Of a stretch of DNA of 64,000 bases, positions 44,283-52,408 are shown piece by piece. The stretch is from a virus. Numbering within the stretch: the stretch's first letter is position 1; the number at the start of each line of letters is the position of its first letter. The notes beneath the pieces are model-generated. The model ran no database searches. It was not told the DNA's origin and worked only from the letters and a program-made list of their open reading frames with translations. Location of the stretch: positions 1 to 64,000 of the IMG/VR virus record IMGVR_UViG_3300030339_000014; one strand, written 5' to 3'. The position numbers and the translations under genes were made by a program.

Positions 44283-44682
44283 ATACATTGTATTTTTTTG
44301 TGTGTTTTTCTAATTCTAATTTTTCCTCCAATTCTCCTTTTTTATGATTGTATAAAGTGAAAGTTTGAGTTTTATTTATCTTTCTATTTGTTAAACCATA
44401 CCATATATTATTCATATTAACTAATATATCGTATTCATAAACTGAAGAATATTCATCAACTAATTTAATGTCTTTACATCTTCCAGTTATATTTTTTGCT
44501 GTATATATATAATTATCATCTTCATCATAAATTCGATAACATTGAAATGTTATTATATTATTTAATATCATTTCTTTAAGTAAATCAAAAAAATCAATAT
44601 CATATGTTAGACAATCATCCATCAATTCTTTAATTGATATCTCTGTATTTTTTAAGTCTTCAAAAGTTTTTATGTATCTCAT
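44281..44682 (-). CDS. Double-tagged small protein
   Basis: The 133-residue protein starts MRYIKTFEDLKN and ends KHTKKYNV, with both family tags. The middle (IKELMDDCLTYDIDFFDLLK) is not similar to the other members. It is convergent with the preceding gene and divergent from the tagged gene at 44728. Confidence 0.7.
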   Translation of the reverse strand: MRYIKTFEDLKNTEISIKELMDDCLTYDIDFFDLLKEMILNNIITFQCYRIYDEDDNYIYTAKNITGRCKDIKLVDEYSSVYEYDILVNMNNIWYGLTNRKINKTQTFTLYNHKKGELEEKLELEKHTKKYNV

Positions 44683-44727
44683 AACAATATATATAAAAAT
44701 AAAATTATTAAATTAATATATAATGAT

Positions 44728-45087
44728 ATGAAACATTTGAAAATATACGAAGACTATGAAGAATCAGATATTAAAATCGGAAATTATGTTGTACTTAATA
44801 TAAAAAAAGAAGATATTATTTGGTACGGTCAGAGTAATGACAAAAAGAAAAAGATAGTAGAATTTACCAATAATACAATAGGAGAGATTGTTAATATAAA
44901 AGAAGGCTATTATGAAAAGGAGATAACAGTTAAATATAATGACATACCATTTGATATAGATTTCTATTTTGGTAAAGAGAAATCTATTGTTGTAAATTCA
45001 AAAGAAATTTTTGATGTTTCTGATGAAAAACAAGAATTAATAGATAGATATAATTTAAGACAAAATGCAAACAAATTTAATGTGTAA
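44728..45087 (+). CDS. Double-tagged small protein, KOW-like body
   Basis: The 119-residue protein starts MKHLKIYEDYEESD, has IKIGNYVVLNIKKED (the G-(D/N)-Y-V strand motif) and ends NANKFNV. It is divergent from the tagged gene at 44281 and 2 bp upstream of another at 45090. Confidence 0.7.
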   Translation: MKHLKIYEDYEESDIKIGNYVVLNIKKEDIIWYGQSNDKKKKIVEFTNNTIGEIVNIKEGYYEKEITVKYNDIPFDIDFYFGKEKSIVVNSKEIFDVSDEKQELIDRYNLRQNANKFNV

Positions 45088-45089
45088 AT

Positions 45090-45620
45090 ATGAAGTTGAA
45101 AAGATTTAATGAAAGTATAGAAGATGATGATAATACCTACTTAGATATACTATATGATAAGATTAAAAATGATAAAAAAACCATTAATGATTTCGAATTT
45201 TACGTGGATAGTAGTTCAGGCTCTTTTGTATGGAGTTCTAATGATTTTGTGATATATGCCACTCCATATTGGGAAGATGGACAATTTCTTCCTATAAATG
45301 TAATTAACTTTGATGGAGATGAAATATACGATAAACAAATAAAAATGAAAATTCTTAATTCTCAAAAATCTATTGATGATACCATAAAATACTATTACGA
45401 AATAATAGATTCATTGACTTTAGATTTAAATAAAATTTCAGAATTGATAAAAGTATCAGAAATTATATTAAATAAATTACCAAATATAACTGTTGGTGAT
45501 CTTACTGTGTCATCAGTTGATAATATAAAAACACTTTCAATTAACAAATCACTTGAAATATATGATTTCTTAATTGATAAATATCCTGAACTATTTATAA
45601 TATCAAAATATAATGTATAA
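45090..45620 (+). CDS. Double-tagged protein
   Basis: The 176-residue protein begins MKLKRFNESIEDD, closer to the capsid-targeting form (F-N-E-S), and ends FIISKYNV. The middle (SGSFVWSSNDFVIYATPYWE) is unknown. It forms an operon with the gene at 44728. Confidence 0.65.
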   Translation: MKLKRFNESIEDDDNTYLDILYDKIKNDKKTINDFEFYVDSSSGSFVWSSNDFVIYATPYWEDGQFLPINVINFDGDEIYDKQIKMKILNSQKSIDDTIKYYYEIIDSLTLDLNKISELIKVSEIILNKLPNITVGDLTVSSVDNIKTLSINKSLEIYDFLIDKYPELFIISKYNV

Positions 45621-45797
45621 ACCTATTATATATAAATATTTTTTTTTGATTTTTTTATTTGTATACTAAAAAATCAATATATAAGCAACTATTTAGGTAA
45701 TTAAAAATATTTGTTTATTTTTTTGATTACAGTGTGTTAAATTTAATATATAGAACTGAATTATATATTTAATTTATAAAAAATAATCTAATAAAAA

Positions 45798-46361
45798 ATG
45801 GGATTAGCACACTTTACAACAGTGGATACGGCAAGAGAAAAATGGGAGCCTATTCACAAAAATTTATATGAAGTAACAATTATTTTACCAACTGTTCTTC
45901 AGTCACTACATCCAAATGCAACTCACCTTCTTTTGGAAAATACTAAATCAGCAAAATTCCCAACTTATCCTGATTTGTCAACTGGTGTACAAAGATTCAA
46001 ATACTCTACAAGAGCATTTGTTATGATGCCAGAAAAAACTCACATTGATGATTTATCTATCTCTTTTAATCTTAACCAAAATGACGACTATCAAATCTTT
46101 TGCTTCAAAATTCTAAAAGACTGGTACGATTTAGGTTGGAATAATGAAACTGGCACTCTTCATTATAAGAAAAATCTTGTTGGTGATATTATTATTCATG
46201 CACACGATAAAGAAGGTAAAGTTATTCGTAGGGTAACATACCATAACGCCATGATGAAAAGTTTCACTGGATTCGAAGAACTAAGCTGGGAAAGCTCAAC
46301 TGATATCTTTGATTTGACTGCAAACTTTGTAGCCGACTACTGGGAAGATTTTTACTACTAA
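45798..46361 (+). CDS. Tail tube protein (gp19-like)
   Basis: The 187-residue protein has the size and pattern of gp19-like tube proteins: YEVTIILPTVL, KFPTYPDLSTG, DDLSISFNLNQNDDYQI, YHNAMMKSFTGFEELSWESS and a C-terminal beta strand (DIFDLTANFVADYW). It forms the inner tube inside the sheath. Its codons are less A/T-biased than its neighbours, as expected for a very abundant protein. The 177 bp upstream hold no ORF. Confidence 0.85.
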   Translation: MGLAHFTTVDTAREKWEPIHKNLYEVTIILPTVLQSLHPNATHLLLENTKSAKFPTYPDLSTGVQRFKYSTRAFVMMPEKTHIDDLSISFNLNQNDDYQIFCFKILKDWYDLGWNNETGTLHYKKNLVGDIIIHAHDKEGKVIRRVTYHNAMMKSFTGFEELSWESSTDIFDLTANFVADYWEDFYY

Positions 46362-46382
46362 GTCATTAAAAATCAATGACTT
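46360..46382 (+). terminator. Hairpin at the tube gene stop
   Basis: A perfect 8-bp stem (AAGTCATT and complement) with a 7-nt loop overlaps the tube stop codon. There is no T run, so it may stabilise the mRNA end rather than terminate. Confidence 0.4.
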
Positions 46383-46442
46383 ACAACTTAAATATAAATA
46401 GTTTAAATTATTGAGAAGAAAAATTGAACAAAACCTGATTAT

Positions 46443-46454
46443 TTTTATATATAA
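46443..46454 (+). promoter_or_regulatory. TTTTATATATAA motif (putative phage promoter)
   Basis: An exact copy 24 nt upstream of the HNH endonuclease gene. Confidence 0.4.
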
Positions 46455-46478
46455 AGTATAAAATTAATCAGGTTTATT

Positions 46479-47207
46479 ATGTTATATAAAAAATGTAGAG
46501 TTTGTGAAGACATCAAAGAAATTGATGAGTTTCACATGAAAAAAGGTTCACCAGATGGGCATAGAAATGAATGTAAAGAATGTGTTAAAGATATTCAAAA
46601 GAAATATAAAGAAGCGCCAGGGTTTAAAGAAAAAAGAAAATTATACGATGAGAATCGTTATACAGAAAATAGAGAAGCTATTTTAGAACACAAGAAAGAT
46701 TATCATATTGAAAACAGAGAAAAGATTTTAGCTGATAAAAAGATTTACAGAAAAGAAAATAAAGATAGTATAAAAAAATATCTTGATAATTATAGAGAAG
46801 AACACAGAGAAGAAATGAGAGATTATGTTAAAAATAATCCAGATAAGAATTCAAAAAATCAAATAAAGTATAGAGAAAATAATCCTCACATTATTGCATG
46901 GAGATCAGTTTTACATTCTACAATAAAAAGATTTGGTACAATAAAAGAAGGACATACAATAGACATATTAGGATATTCTGCATTAGAATTTAAGATTAGC
47001 ATTGAAAGTAAATTCACTACTAATATGAGTTGGAATAATTATGGTGATTGGCATATAGACCATATAAAAGGTGTGATAAATTTTTCAAGTGATTCTGACA
47101 TAAGAGAGGTGTGTTCATTAAATAATTTGCAGCCTTTGTGGGCTACAACAAGAGAGATAGATGGTATTATTTATGAAGGAAATTTAAATAAATCAAAGTA
47201 TATTTGA
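46479..47207 (+). CDS. HNH homing-type endonuclease
   Basis: The 242-residue protein has an N-terminal zinc finger (CRVCEDIKEIDEFHM, CKECVKD), a long charged helix (about 50-130) and a C-terminal HNH nuclease (DWHIDHIKGVINF, then VCSLNNLQPLWA). It is inserted between the tube and gp26-like genes and ends at a terminator. Confidence 0.75.
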   Translation: MLYKKCRVCEDIKEIDEFHMKKGSPDGHRNECKECVKDIQKKYKEAPGFKEKRKLYDENRYTENREAILEHKKDYHIENREKILADKKIYRKENKDSIKKYLDNYREEHREEMRDYVKNNPDKNSKNQIKYRENNPHIIAWRSVLHSTIKRFGTIKEGHTIDILGYSALEFKISIESKFTTNMSWNNYGDWHIDHIKGVINFSSDSDIREVCSLNNLQPLWATTREIDGIIYEGNLNKSKYI

Positions 47208-47210
47208 ACA

Positions 47211-47239
47211 AAAAAAGAATCCATTAGGATTCTTTTTTT
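47211..47239. terminator. Bidirectional terminator
   Basis: AAAAAAGAATCC and complement around an ATTA loop, between convergent genes. Confidence 0.85.
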
Positions 47240-47454
47240 ATTTCATGCTTGAAGATTTCATGAGGTGTTTTTATACACATGACAATTAATATTATTATAG
47301 TTAAATAATCTACAAATATTACATCACTTGATGTACATCCTGAAACACCACAAATTAATCCTACACAAAATGCCATCAATATTGGGATTAAAGATTTCCA
47401 TTTCCATTCTTTTCTCCATGCGAATATTGTTAGAATAATTTCGATTATGCCCAT
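47224..47454 (-). CDS. Small membrane protein
   Basis: The 76-residue protein has two or three hydrophobic segments (MGIIEIILTIFAW, SLIPILMAFCVGLICGV, YLTIIILIVMCI) and a basic tail (HEIKKES). It could be a holin or other small membrane protein by size and topology, but there is no family match. It is a single leftward gene. Confidence 0.5.
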   Translation of the reverse strand: MGIIEIILTIFAWRKEWKWKSLIPILMAFCVGLICGVSGCTSSDVIFVDYLTIIILIVMCIKTPHEIFKHEIKKES

Positions 47455-47542
47455 ATTTTTATTTTATATAATAAGATATAACATTAAAGTTTATATAATT
47501 TGATTTTTGGTTGATATTTATTTTATAGGGGGTACAGAATCA

Positions 47543-47554
47543 TTTTATATATAA
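47543..47554 (+). promoter_or_regulatory. TTTTATATATAA motif (putative phage promoter)
   Basis: An exact copy 18 nt upstream of the gp26-like baseplate gene. Confidence 0.45.
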
Positions 47555-47572
47555 TAGAAAATAATTAAATAT

Positions 47573-48532
47573 ATGAGTAATTTCAATGATAAGAAAGAAG
47601 AAGATGCATTATCTTATTTAGAAAATAATTTTATTAGTGATGATAAAGATGATGTAATTTCTATAAAAAAACCAGATATGTCATATTTGGATAATAATAC
47701 GCCGTCAAATGAATACACTATGATTCCATTTGATATTTTACCATGTGGTATATTTTATAAAAATGGGACAAAACTTAGTATTAGAGCGGCTAGAGTTCAG
47801 GAAGTTCAAGCATATTCTGTGGTTGATGATAAAAATTATTTAGACATAACTGAAAAAATGAATCAGATATTAAGTTCTTGTGTAAGATTTTTTCATCCAA
47901 ATGGTAAACAAGGTTCTTATAAAGATATTCGTGATGGTGATAGATTGTCATTGATTTTCATGATAAGGGAGTTGACATTTCCAGGAGGTAAGAATTTATC
48001 AAAAGAAGTAGTTTGCGGAAATTGTGGAAAAGAATTTAAGATGGAATTAAGAGCTACTAGTTCTGATACTGTTGAGAAATCTTTCGTTAATCATGATATG
48101 CCTGAAAAATTAAAGAAATTCTATGATCCAATTAACAAAGTTTTTGTTTTTAATATTGATGGAATTGATTATAATTTAGCGCCACCTACAATTGGTATAC
48201 AAGAGATATTTTTTGGTGATATTAAAAATAAAATTCAGATTGAAAAAAATCCTAATGTAGCATTTTTGAAATTAGCTTCATTTTTATTGCATGATAGAAA
48301 TAATATAACTGAAGATGGTATAAAAGTAAAAGAACAAGAATTTAAAAGGATGGATATGAAAAATTTTCAGATTTTAAATCAAGCTGTTAATAAGATGTTA
48401 TTTGGTATAAAAGAGATGAAGAATCAATGTCCAGAATGTGGAATGGAGGTCCACACTGATATGAGCTTTCCCACAGGAGCCTCAAATATTTTCGTTATTC
48501 CAGATGCCTTTGATGACTATTTTGGACAATAA
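47573..48532 (+). CDS. Baseplate protein, T4 gp26-like, with zinc knuckles
   Basis: The 319-residue protein fits the T4 baseplate family of gp26: TMIPFDILPCGIFYKNGTKL near the N-terminus, REVQ-type helix, DRLSLIFMIRELTFPGG, and IGIQEIFFGD later. Two zinc-binding pairs are visible, CGNCGK (about 144) and CPECGM (about 296). gp26 is a hub component or assembly factor. The next small gene begins just after its stop, in the +1 frame. Confidence 0.65.
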   Translation: MSNFNDKKEEDALSYLENNFISDDKDDVISIKKPDMSYLDNNTPSNEYTMIPFDILPCGIFYKNGTKLSIRAARVQEVQAYSVVDDKNYLDITEKMNQILSSCVRFFHPNGKQGSYKDIRDGDRLSLIFMIRELTFPGGKNLSKEVVCGNCGKEFKMELRATSSDTVEKSFVNHDMPEKLKKFYDPINKVFVFNIDGIDYNLAPPTIGIQEIFFGDIKNKIQIEKNPNVAFLKLASFLLHDRNNITEDGIKVKEQEFKRMDMKNFQILNQAVNKMLFGIKEMKNQCPECGMEVHTDMSFPTGASNIFVIPDAFDDYFGQ

Positions 48533-48542
48533 ATTTGGATTT

Positions 48543-48752
48543 ATGGATGCTGATCATATAGCACCTAGATATATAAATGAATTAGGTTGGTGGGAATATG
48601 AGGAATATGTAAAAAGATTAAATGCAAGAATTGAAAGAGATAATAAGCAGCAAAAAGAATCATCAAGTGATAATTCAGGAGCATCAAATTACTCAAATAA
48701 AATTCCTAACATGAATTCTGTAATGAATAATTTGGGTAGATATAAGCCATAA
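48543..48752 (+). CDS. Small protein following the gp26-like gene
   Basis: The 69-residue frame starts MDADHIAPRYINELGWWEYE, has a helix with many charges (YVKRLNARIERDNKQQ) and a polar tail. An open frame with no stop reaches back to 48504, inside the gp26-like gene in the +1 frame, so a +1 frameshifted extension of that protein is possible, as in tail-assembly chaperones. An internal ATG at 48543 is the simple start. Confidence 0.5.
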   Translation: MDADHIAPRYINELGWWEYEEYVKRLNARIERDNKQQKESSSDNSGASNYSNKIPNMNSVMNNLGRYKP

Positions 48753-48755
48753 AAT

Positions 48756-48784
48756 AAAATCACTATTTTTAATAGTGATTTTTT
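48756..48784 (+). terminator. Rho-independent terminator
   Basis: AAAATCACTATT and complement with a TTT loop, followed by Ts that merge into the TTTTATATATAA motif. Confidence 0.8.
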
Positions 48785-48792
48785 ATATATAA
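48781..48792 (+). promoter_or_regulatory. TTTTATATATAA motif
   Basis: An exact copy ending only 3 nt before the ATG at 48796, too close for a -10 box unless the mRNA starts inside the gene; it may act in translation here. Confidence 0.35.
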
Positions 48793-48795
48793 CAT

Positions 48796-49233
48796 ATGTT
48801 TAAAAAATTTAAAGATTATATATCAAATAATAGTACGGCTTCTTCTAATATCGAAGAATCTCAGGAAGAACTTAATTTTATGTTAAATAATTCAATTCGT
48901 ACCTGTGATTATTGTGACTTCAACTATTCAATAAATAAAGGTGCTGATATTAATAATATTACTATTGGAGGAAAGGATAAAGATGACGATGATTATTATG
49001 TATCTCCTTTGATATTGTGCATTATATATGATAGAATAAAGATGTTTAAAAAACTCATTGATTTGAATGTTGATTTAATTAATGTTATATCTGATGATGA
49101 TATTTATGATTATATTATGAAAATGATGACAGTTGATAATAGAAAAAATATCATAAAATACATTATTGAAAAACATCCAGATTTCATGAAAGATTATGAA
49201 ATCAGGCAAAACTCAAAAAAGTATAATATTTAA
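48796..49233 (+). CDS. Double-tagged protein with ankyrin-like body
   Basis: The 145-residue protein starts MFKKFKDYISNN, a capsid-targeting-like tag, and ends QNSKKYNI. The body has ankyrin-like helices (INKGADINNITIGG, YVSPLILCIIYDRIKMFKKL, IDLNVDLINVIS). Such repeats usually bind proteins. Confidence 0.65.
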   Translation: MFKKFKDYISNNSTASSNIEESQEELNFMLNNSIRTCDYCDFNYSINKGADINNITIGGKDKDDDDYYVSPLILCIIYDRIKMFKKLIDLNVDLINVISDDDIYDYIMKMMTVDNRKNIIKYIIEKHPDFMKDYEIRQNSKKYNI

Positions 49234-49310
49234 TAAAAATAGTTAATTTATTTAGTTAATTTATTTGATTTTAATTATTTATATATATACCAAAATCAAA
49301 AATTATAAAT

Positions 49311-49526
49311 ATGTCAAAAATAATGAATTTTCAAAAATTTTTAAGTGAAGCACTTGCAATGACATCCGATGAATTATCTGTTATTGATGACATGACAGAT
49401 AATATTGATTGGAAAGAAGGAGATAAATTTGCATTTATAGATTTTAATGGTATAAAAGATATACCTATTAGTATTAGTAATAAAAAAAGTAGAAGAGATT
49501 TAATTGATATTAAGAATAAAAACTAA
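49311..49526 (+). CDS. N-terminally tagged small protein
   Basis: The 71-residue protein starts MSKIMNFQKFLSEALAM, strikingly like T4 capsid-targeting sequences, with L-S-E before alanine as a possible prohead-protease site. The body (WKEGDKFAFIDFNG) has a GD-containing strand. It lacks the KFNL end. Confidence 0.6.
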   Translation: MSKIMNFQKFLSEALAMTSDELSVIDDMTDNIDWKEGDKFAFIDFNGIKDIPISISNKKSRRDLIDIKNKN

Positions 49527-49545
49527 ATGTAATTTATAATATTAT

Positions 49546-50028
49546 ATGGTGAAATTTGATGAGTATATAGTTGAATTCAAAAAATATCAAGAAAAAGAGG
49601 TAAAATCTCATAAACTTTCTGGTGTTGTTCTTATATGTAATAATAAGATATTATTAGTAAGACCAAAAAAATTCAAGAAAAAAGAGAAAAAGTGGTCTAT
49701 TCCAAAGGGACATATTGAGGATGATATGAGCAAAATAAAAACAGCTATCACGGAATTAAGGGAAGAAGCTGGAATAAAGATCGCAAAGAAACAAATTAAT
49801 TCTAGTGATAAATTTGTTATTGAGTATCAAAAATCTGGAGTTAATAAAAATTTAACTTGTTATGTGGTAGATATTGAATATATAGATATCAACATAAAAT
49901 TAGTTAATGATATGATTTTGAAGAATTTTTTAAAAAATGAGATTGTAGAAGCTGGATTTTTTACAAAAAAAGCTGCTGAAGAACTTATAGAAGATAATCA
50001 ATTAGATATACTAAAAATTTTAAAATAA
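49546..50028 (+). CDS. NUDIX hydrolase with N-terminal tag-like extension
   Basis: The 160-residue protein has a NUDIX box (GHIEDDMSKIKTAITELREE, then AGI). Two consensus positions deviate (M for the first E, T for R), but the ELREE metal-binding core is intact. NUDIX enzymes cleave nucleoside diphosphates linked to other groups, including NAD-related and cap-like substrates. The N-terminus MVKFDEYIVEFKKYQEKE resembles the tag region, so the enzyme might be packaged; this is inference. Confidence 0.75.
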   Translation: MVKFDEYIVEFKKYQEKEVKSHKLSGVVLICNNKILLVRPKKFKKKEKKWSIPKGHIEDDMSKIKTAITELREEAGIKIAKKQINSSDKFVIEYQKSGVNKNLTCYVVDIEYIDINIKLVNDMILKNFLKNEIVEAGFFTKKAAEELIEDNQLDILKILK

Positions 50029-50029
50029 T

Positions 50030-50911
50030 ATGGGTAAAGAAATCGCCTTTTTTGATCTGGATAATACACTTTGGTACATAAAGAGTGATATATGGTTAAT
50101 TGATAAAAATAAACCATCTGTGCCTATATTAAAGATTTCTCCCATTGAATTTGCGTTAGTGAAAAGTGGAATTTATTCAAAGGATGAATTACCAGTTGAT
50201 TATAACGGAGAAACATTTTGTATTTCTAAAGATATGTTGGAAAGAGTACAAAGAAAAAATAGAAATATTAGATTATCTAATTTAGGAATATCATATAGTG
50301 AATTTTTCAATGAAGATATTTTAAATGATAAAAATGTTATACTATTATTAGATAATGTGAAGCATCTTATTGGTAAAGATATCGAAATAGGAGTTTTGAC
50401 AGCTAGAAGTGATAGAAAAAAACACTCAAATTTATTAAATAAATTAAGAACCAAATTAAATGAATATGGATTAGAAATAAGTAAAATTTATTTTGTGTCT
50501 GAATCAATTAGATCTACTGGCTTTATGGATAAAATTATTTATGATAAAAACAAAGTTCTATTGGAACATATGATAGGGTTGACAATTGAGGATAAACGTT
50601 TTGTTCCAATTAAAAAGGAAGCTTATGATAAAGTTTATTTTTATGACGATGTTAAGTCCAATTTTATGAATACTAATAATTTACAGGATTATTTTGATTT
50701 TTTGATACGAAATAGCGATGACGAGTGTATAGAATATATAACAAATAGAATAAAAAATAACAACATATCTTTAATAAATAATTTAGTGAGTAACAATACA
50801 GTTAATCCTTTCGAAACTAAATTAATAGAATTAAAAACACCTATTAAATATCCAATTAAAGTTTCTGGTGATAAGCTTACTGTCAAATTCGATAATTTTA
50901 AAAAAAATTAA
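50030..50911 (+). CDS. HAD superfamily hydrolase-like protein
   Basis: The 293-residue protein has HAD motif I (FFDLDNTLW, D9 and D11), a motif II-like IGVLTARSDR and a motif III/IV-like YFYDDVKSN. HAD enzymes are mostly phosphatases. It follows the NUDIX gene by one base, so both may act in the same nucleotide or end-processing step. Confidence 0.7.
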   Translation: MGKEIAFFDLDNTLWYIKSDIWLIDKNKPSVPILKISPIEFALVKSGIYSKDELPVDYNGETFCISKDMLERVQRKNRNIRLSNLGISYSEFFNEDILNDKNVILLLDNVKHLIGKDIEIGVLTARSDRKKHSNLLNKLRTKLNEYGLEISKIYFVSESIRSTGFMDKIIYDKNKVLLEHMIGLTIEDKRFVPIKKEAYDKVYFYDDVKSNFMNTNNLQDYFDFLIRNSDDECIEYITNRIKNNNISLINNLVSNNTVNPFETKLIELKTPIKYPIKVSGDKLTVKFDNFKKN

Positions 50912-52320
50912 TCCCTTTTTATCTGAACTGAAGATATAGTAATTCTTCCTGTACCATCAGTCACTTTTACTGAATATTTTGATATTTCTGGAGACGAAAT
51001 AACAAGAGTTCTATTAAAAAATGGAATATATGGGGTTAATGTTCTTGTGCCATCATCATAATCTAGATTTTGATCATTATATATTATGTTACCGTATGAA
51101 TCAGTCCATTCATATGTGTAATTATAATCTCCTCCATTAGCATTCACACTAAGTATTGATGTTTGACCTATACTAATGTGATCAGGTGTTGCTATTGCAA
51201 AAGCTTTGAATTGTACATTATCTGATCTCTTTTTAATTTTACTAAACAATGCCAATATAATGGACAATACGCCAAATATGCTTGTTATAGAGGATGTTAT
51301 AGTTTTTATAATTGCTAATATTCCTATTATTGTTGCTAATATTCCTGTCAAAACTGATATTGGTAATAAATATCCTACAAAATCAAATGCGCTTAAAAAT
51401 GGAAATATTTCACCTATTTTAGATTGTAAATTTTTTATAGCGATTATCATAGATTTTACTGCTGTTAAAGCTGTTGGTATTCCAGCACCAAATGGTAAAA
51501 TTACTAATGATGAGACTAATGATGATAGAGACAACGCAATTGTTTCAATGGTGTCAGCTATTAAATCTACAAATTCTCCTAATTTTATTCCTAACTGCTT
51601 TAATGAATCTTTTAATTCTTTTATCCATTTGTCAATTTGTTTTGATATCGGATGAGTTTCGCTTAAAGATGGATAATATTTATCATCAGTTGGTTTTGAT
51701 ACACAACTTGGATCTATTAAATCATTATCATATAATACATCATTTTTATAATACAATTTTCCATATATGAATAATTGAGCATTTTCTTCTGTCATTTCTG
51801 GTGTTGATATTAATAATATTTTTTTTGCTGTTTGTTTTTTAGTTAATAATAGAGGTTCAATTACATTCCATAGATTAGTAGTTATTTTAGATATAGGAGA
51901 CAAACCTAATTCTTGAAGAGTGACAATATCTTCCTTTATTCCATCTATATTCTTTTTTAATTCATCAGTCCCTAATTTTACAATGTTTCCTGATGTAGCT
52001 CCTGATGTTGATATCAGAGCTGATTTTGATGTTGAAATATTTTTTTCTGTATTTATACCACTAATATTTGCTGTGTTTGTTGTAGTGTCTGAAAAACTTG
52101 TAAATGGATATAATATATTTGTACTATTAGAATAATATCCTTTTCCAGTTTCAATCCTAGCTTTAATTGAACGTATAGCTCCATCCTCACCTGAATAAGA
52201 AACTCCATTGATATATGGCTTAAAATAAGTAACAAATTGTTGAGTATCAATTACCTCACCATTATATCTTATTTCAACATAAATTGTACCATCTGATGTA
52301 TAACTTTTAAATTCAAACAT
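50908..52320 (-). CDS. Virion structural protein with hydrophobic core and Ig-like C-terminus
   Basis: The 470-residue protein has an N-terminal beta region, a middle with three long hydrophobic stretches (about 245-375, with LIADTIETIALSLSSLVSSL and VGYLLPISVLTGILATIIGI) and a C-terminal Ig/PKD-like domain (ILSVNANGGDYNYTYEWTDS). Membrane-inserting virion proteins and tape-measure-like proteins can look like this, but its length is too short for a tape measure of a long tail. It is convergent with the HAD gene (4-nt overlap) and has a TTTTATATATAA motif 17 nt upstream. Confidence 0.55.
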   Translation of the reverse strand: MFEFKSYTSDGTIYVEIRYNGEVIDTQQFVTYFKPYINGVSYSGEDGAIRSIKARIETGKGYYSNSTNILYPFTSFSDTTTNTANISGINTEKNISTSKSALISTSGATSGNIVKLGTDELKKNIDGIKEDIVTLQELGLSPISKITTNLWNVIEPLLLTKKQTAKKILLISTPEMTEENAQLFIYGKLYYKNDVLYDNDLIDPSCVSKPTDDKYYPSLSETHPISKQIDKWIKELKDSLKQLGIKLGEFVDLIADTIETIALSLSSLVSSLVILPFGAGIPTALTAVKSMIIAIKNLQSKIGEIFPFLSAFDFVGYLLPISVLTGILATIIGILAIIKTITSSITSIFGVLSIILALFSKIKKRSDNVQFKAFAIATPDHISIGQTSILSVNANGGDYNYTYEWTDSYGNIIYNDQNLDYDDGTRTLTPYIPFFNRTLVISSPEISKYSVKVTDGTGRITISSVQIKRD

Positions 52321-52337
52321 ATTATTATTAATTTTTA

Positions 52338-52349
52338 TTATATATAAAA
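52338..52349 (-). promoter_or_regulatory. TTTTATATATAA motif (putative phage promoter)
   Basis: An exact copy 17 nt upstream of the structural gene at 50908-52320. Confidence 0.45.
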
Positions 52350-52408
52350 ATGTTAATGTTATATTTGAATTTCAAATATTAATATATAATAAAAAATAAA
52401 ATTTTCAC

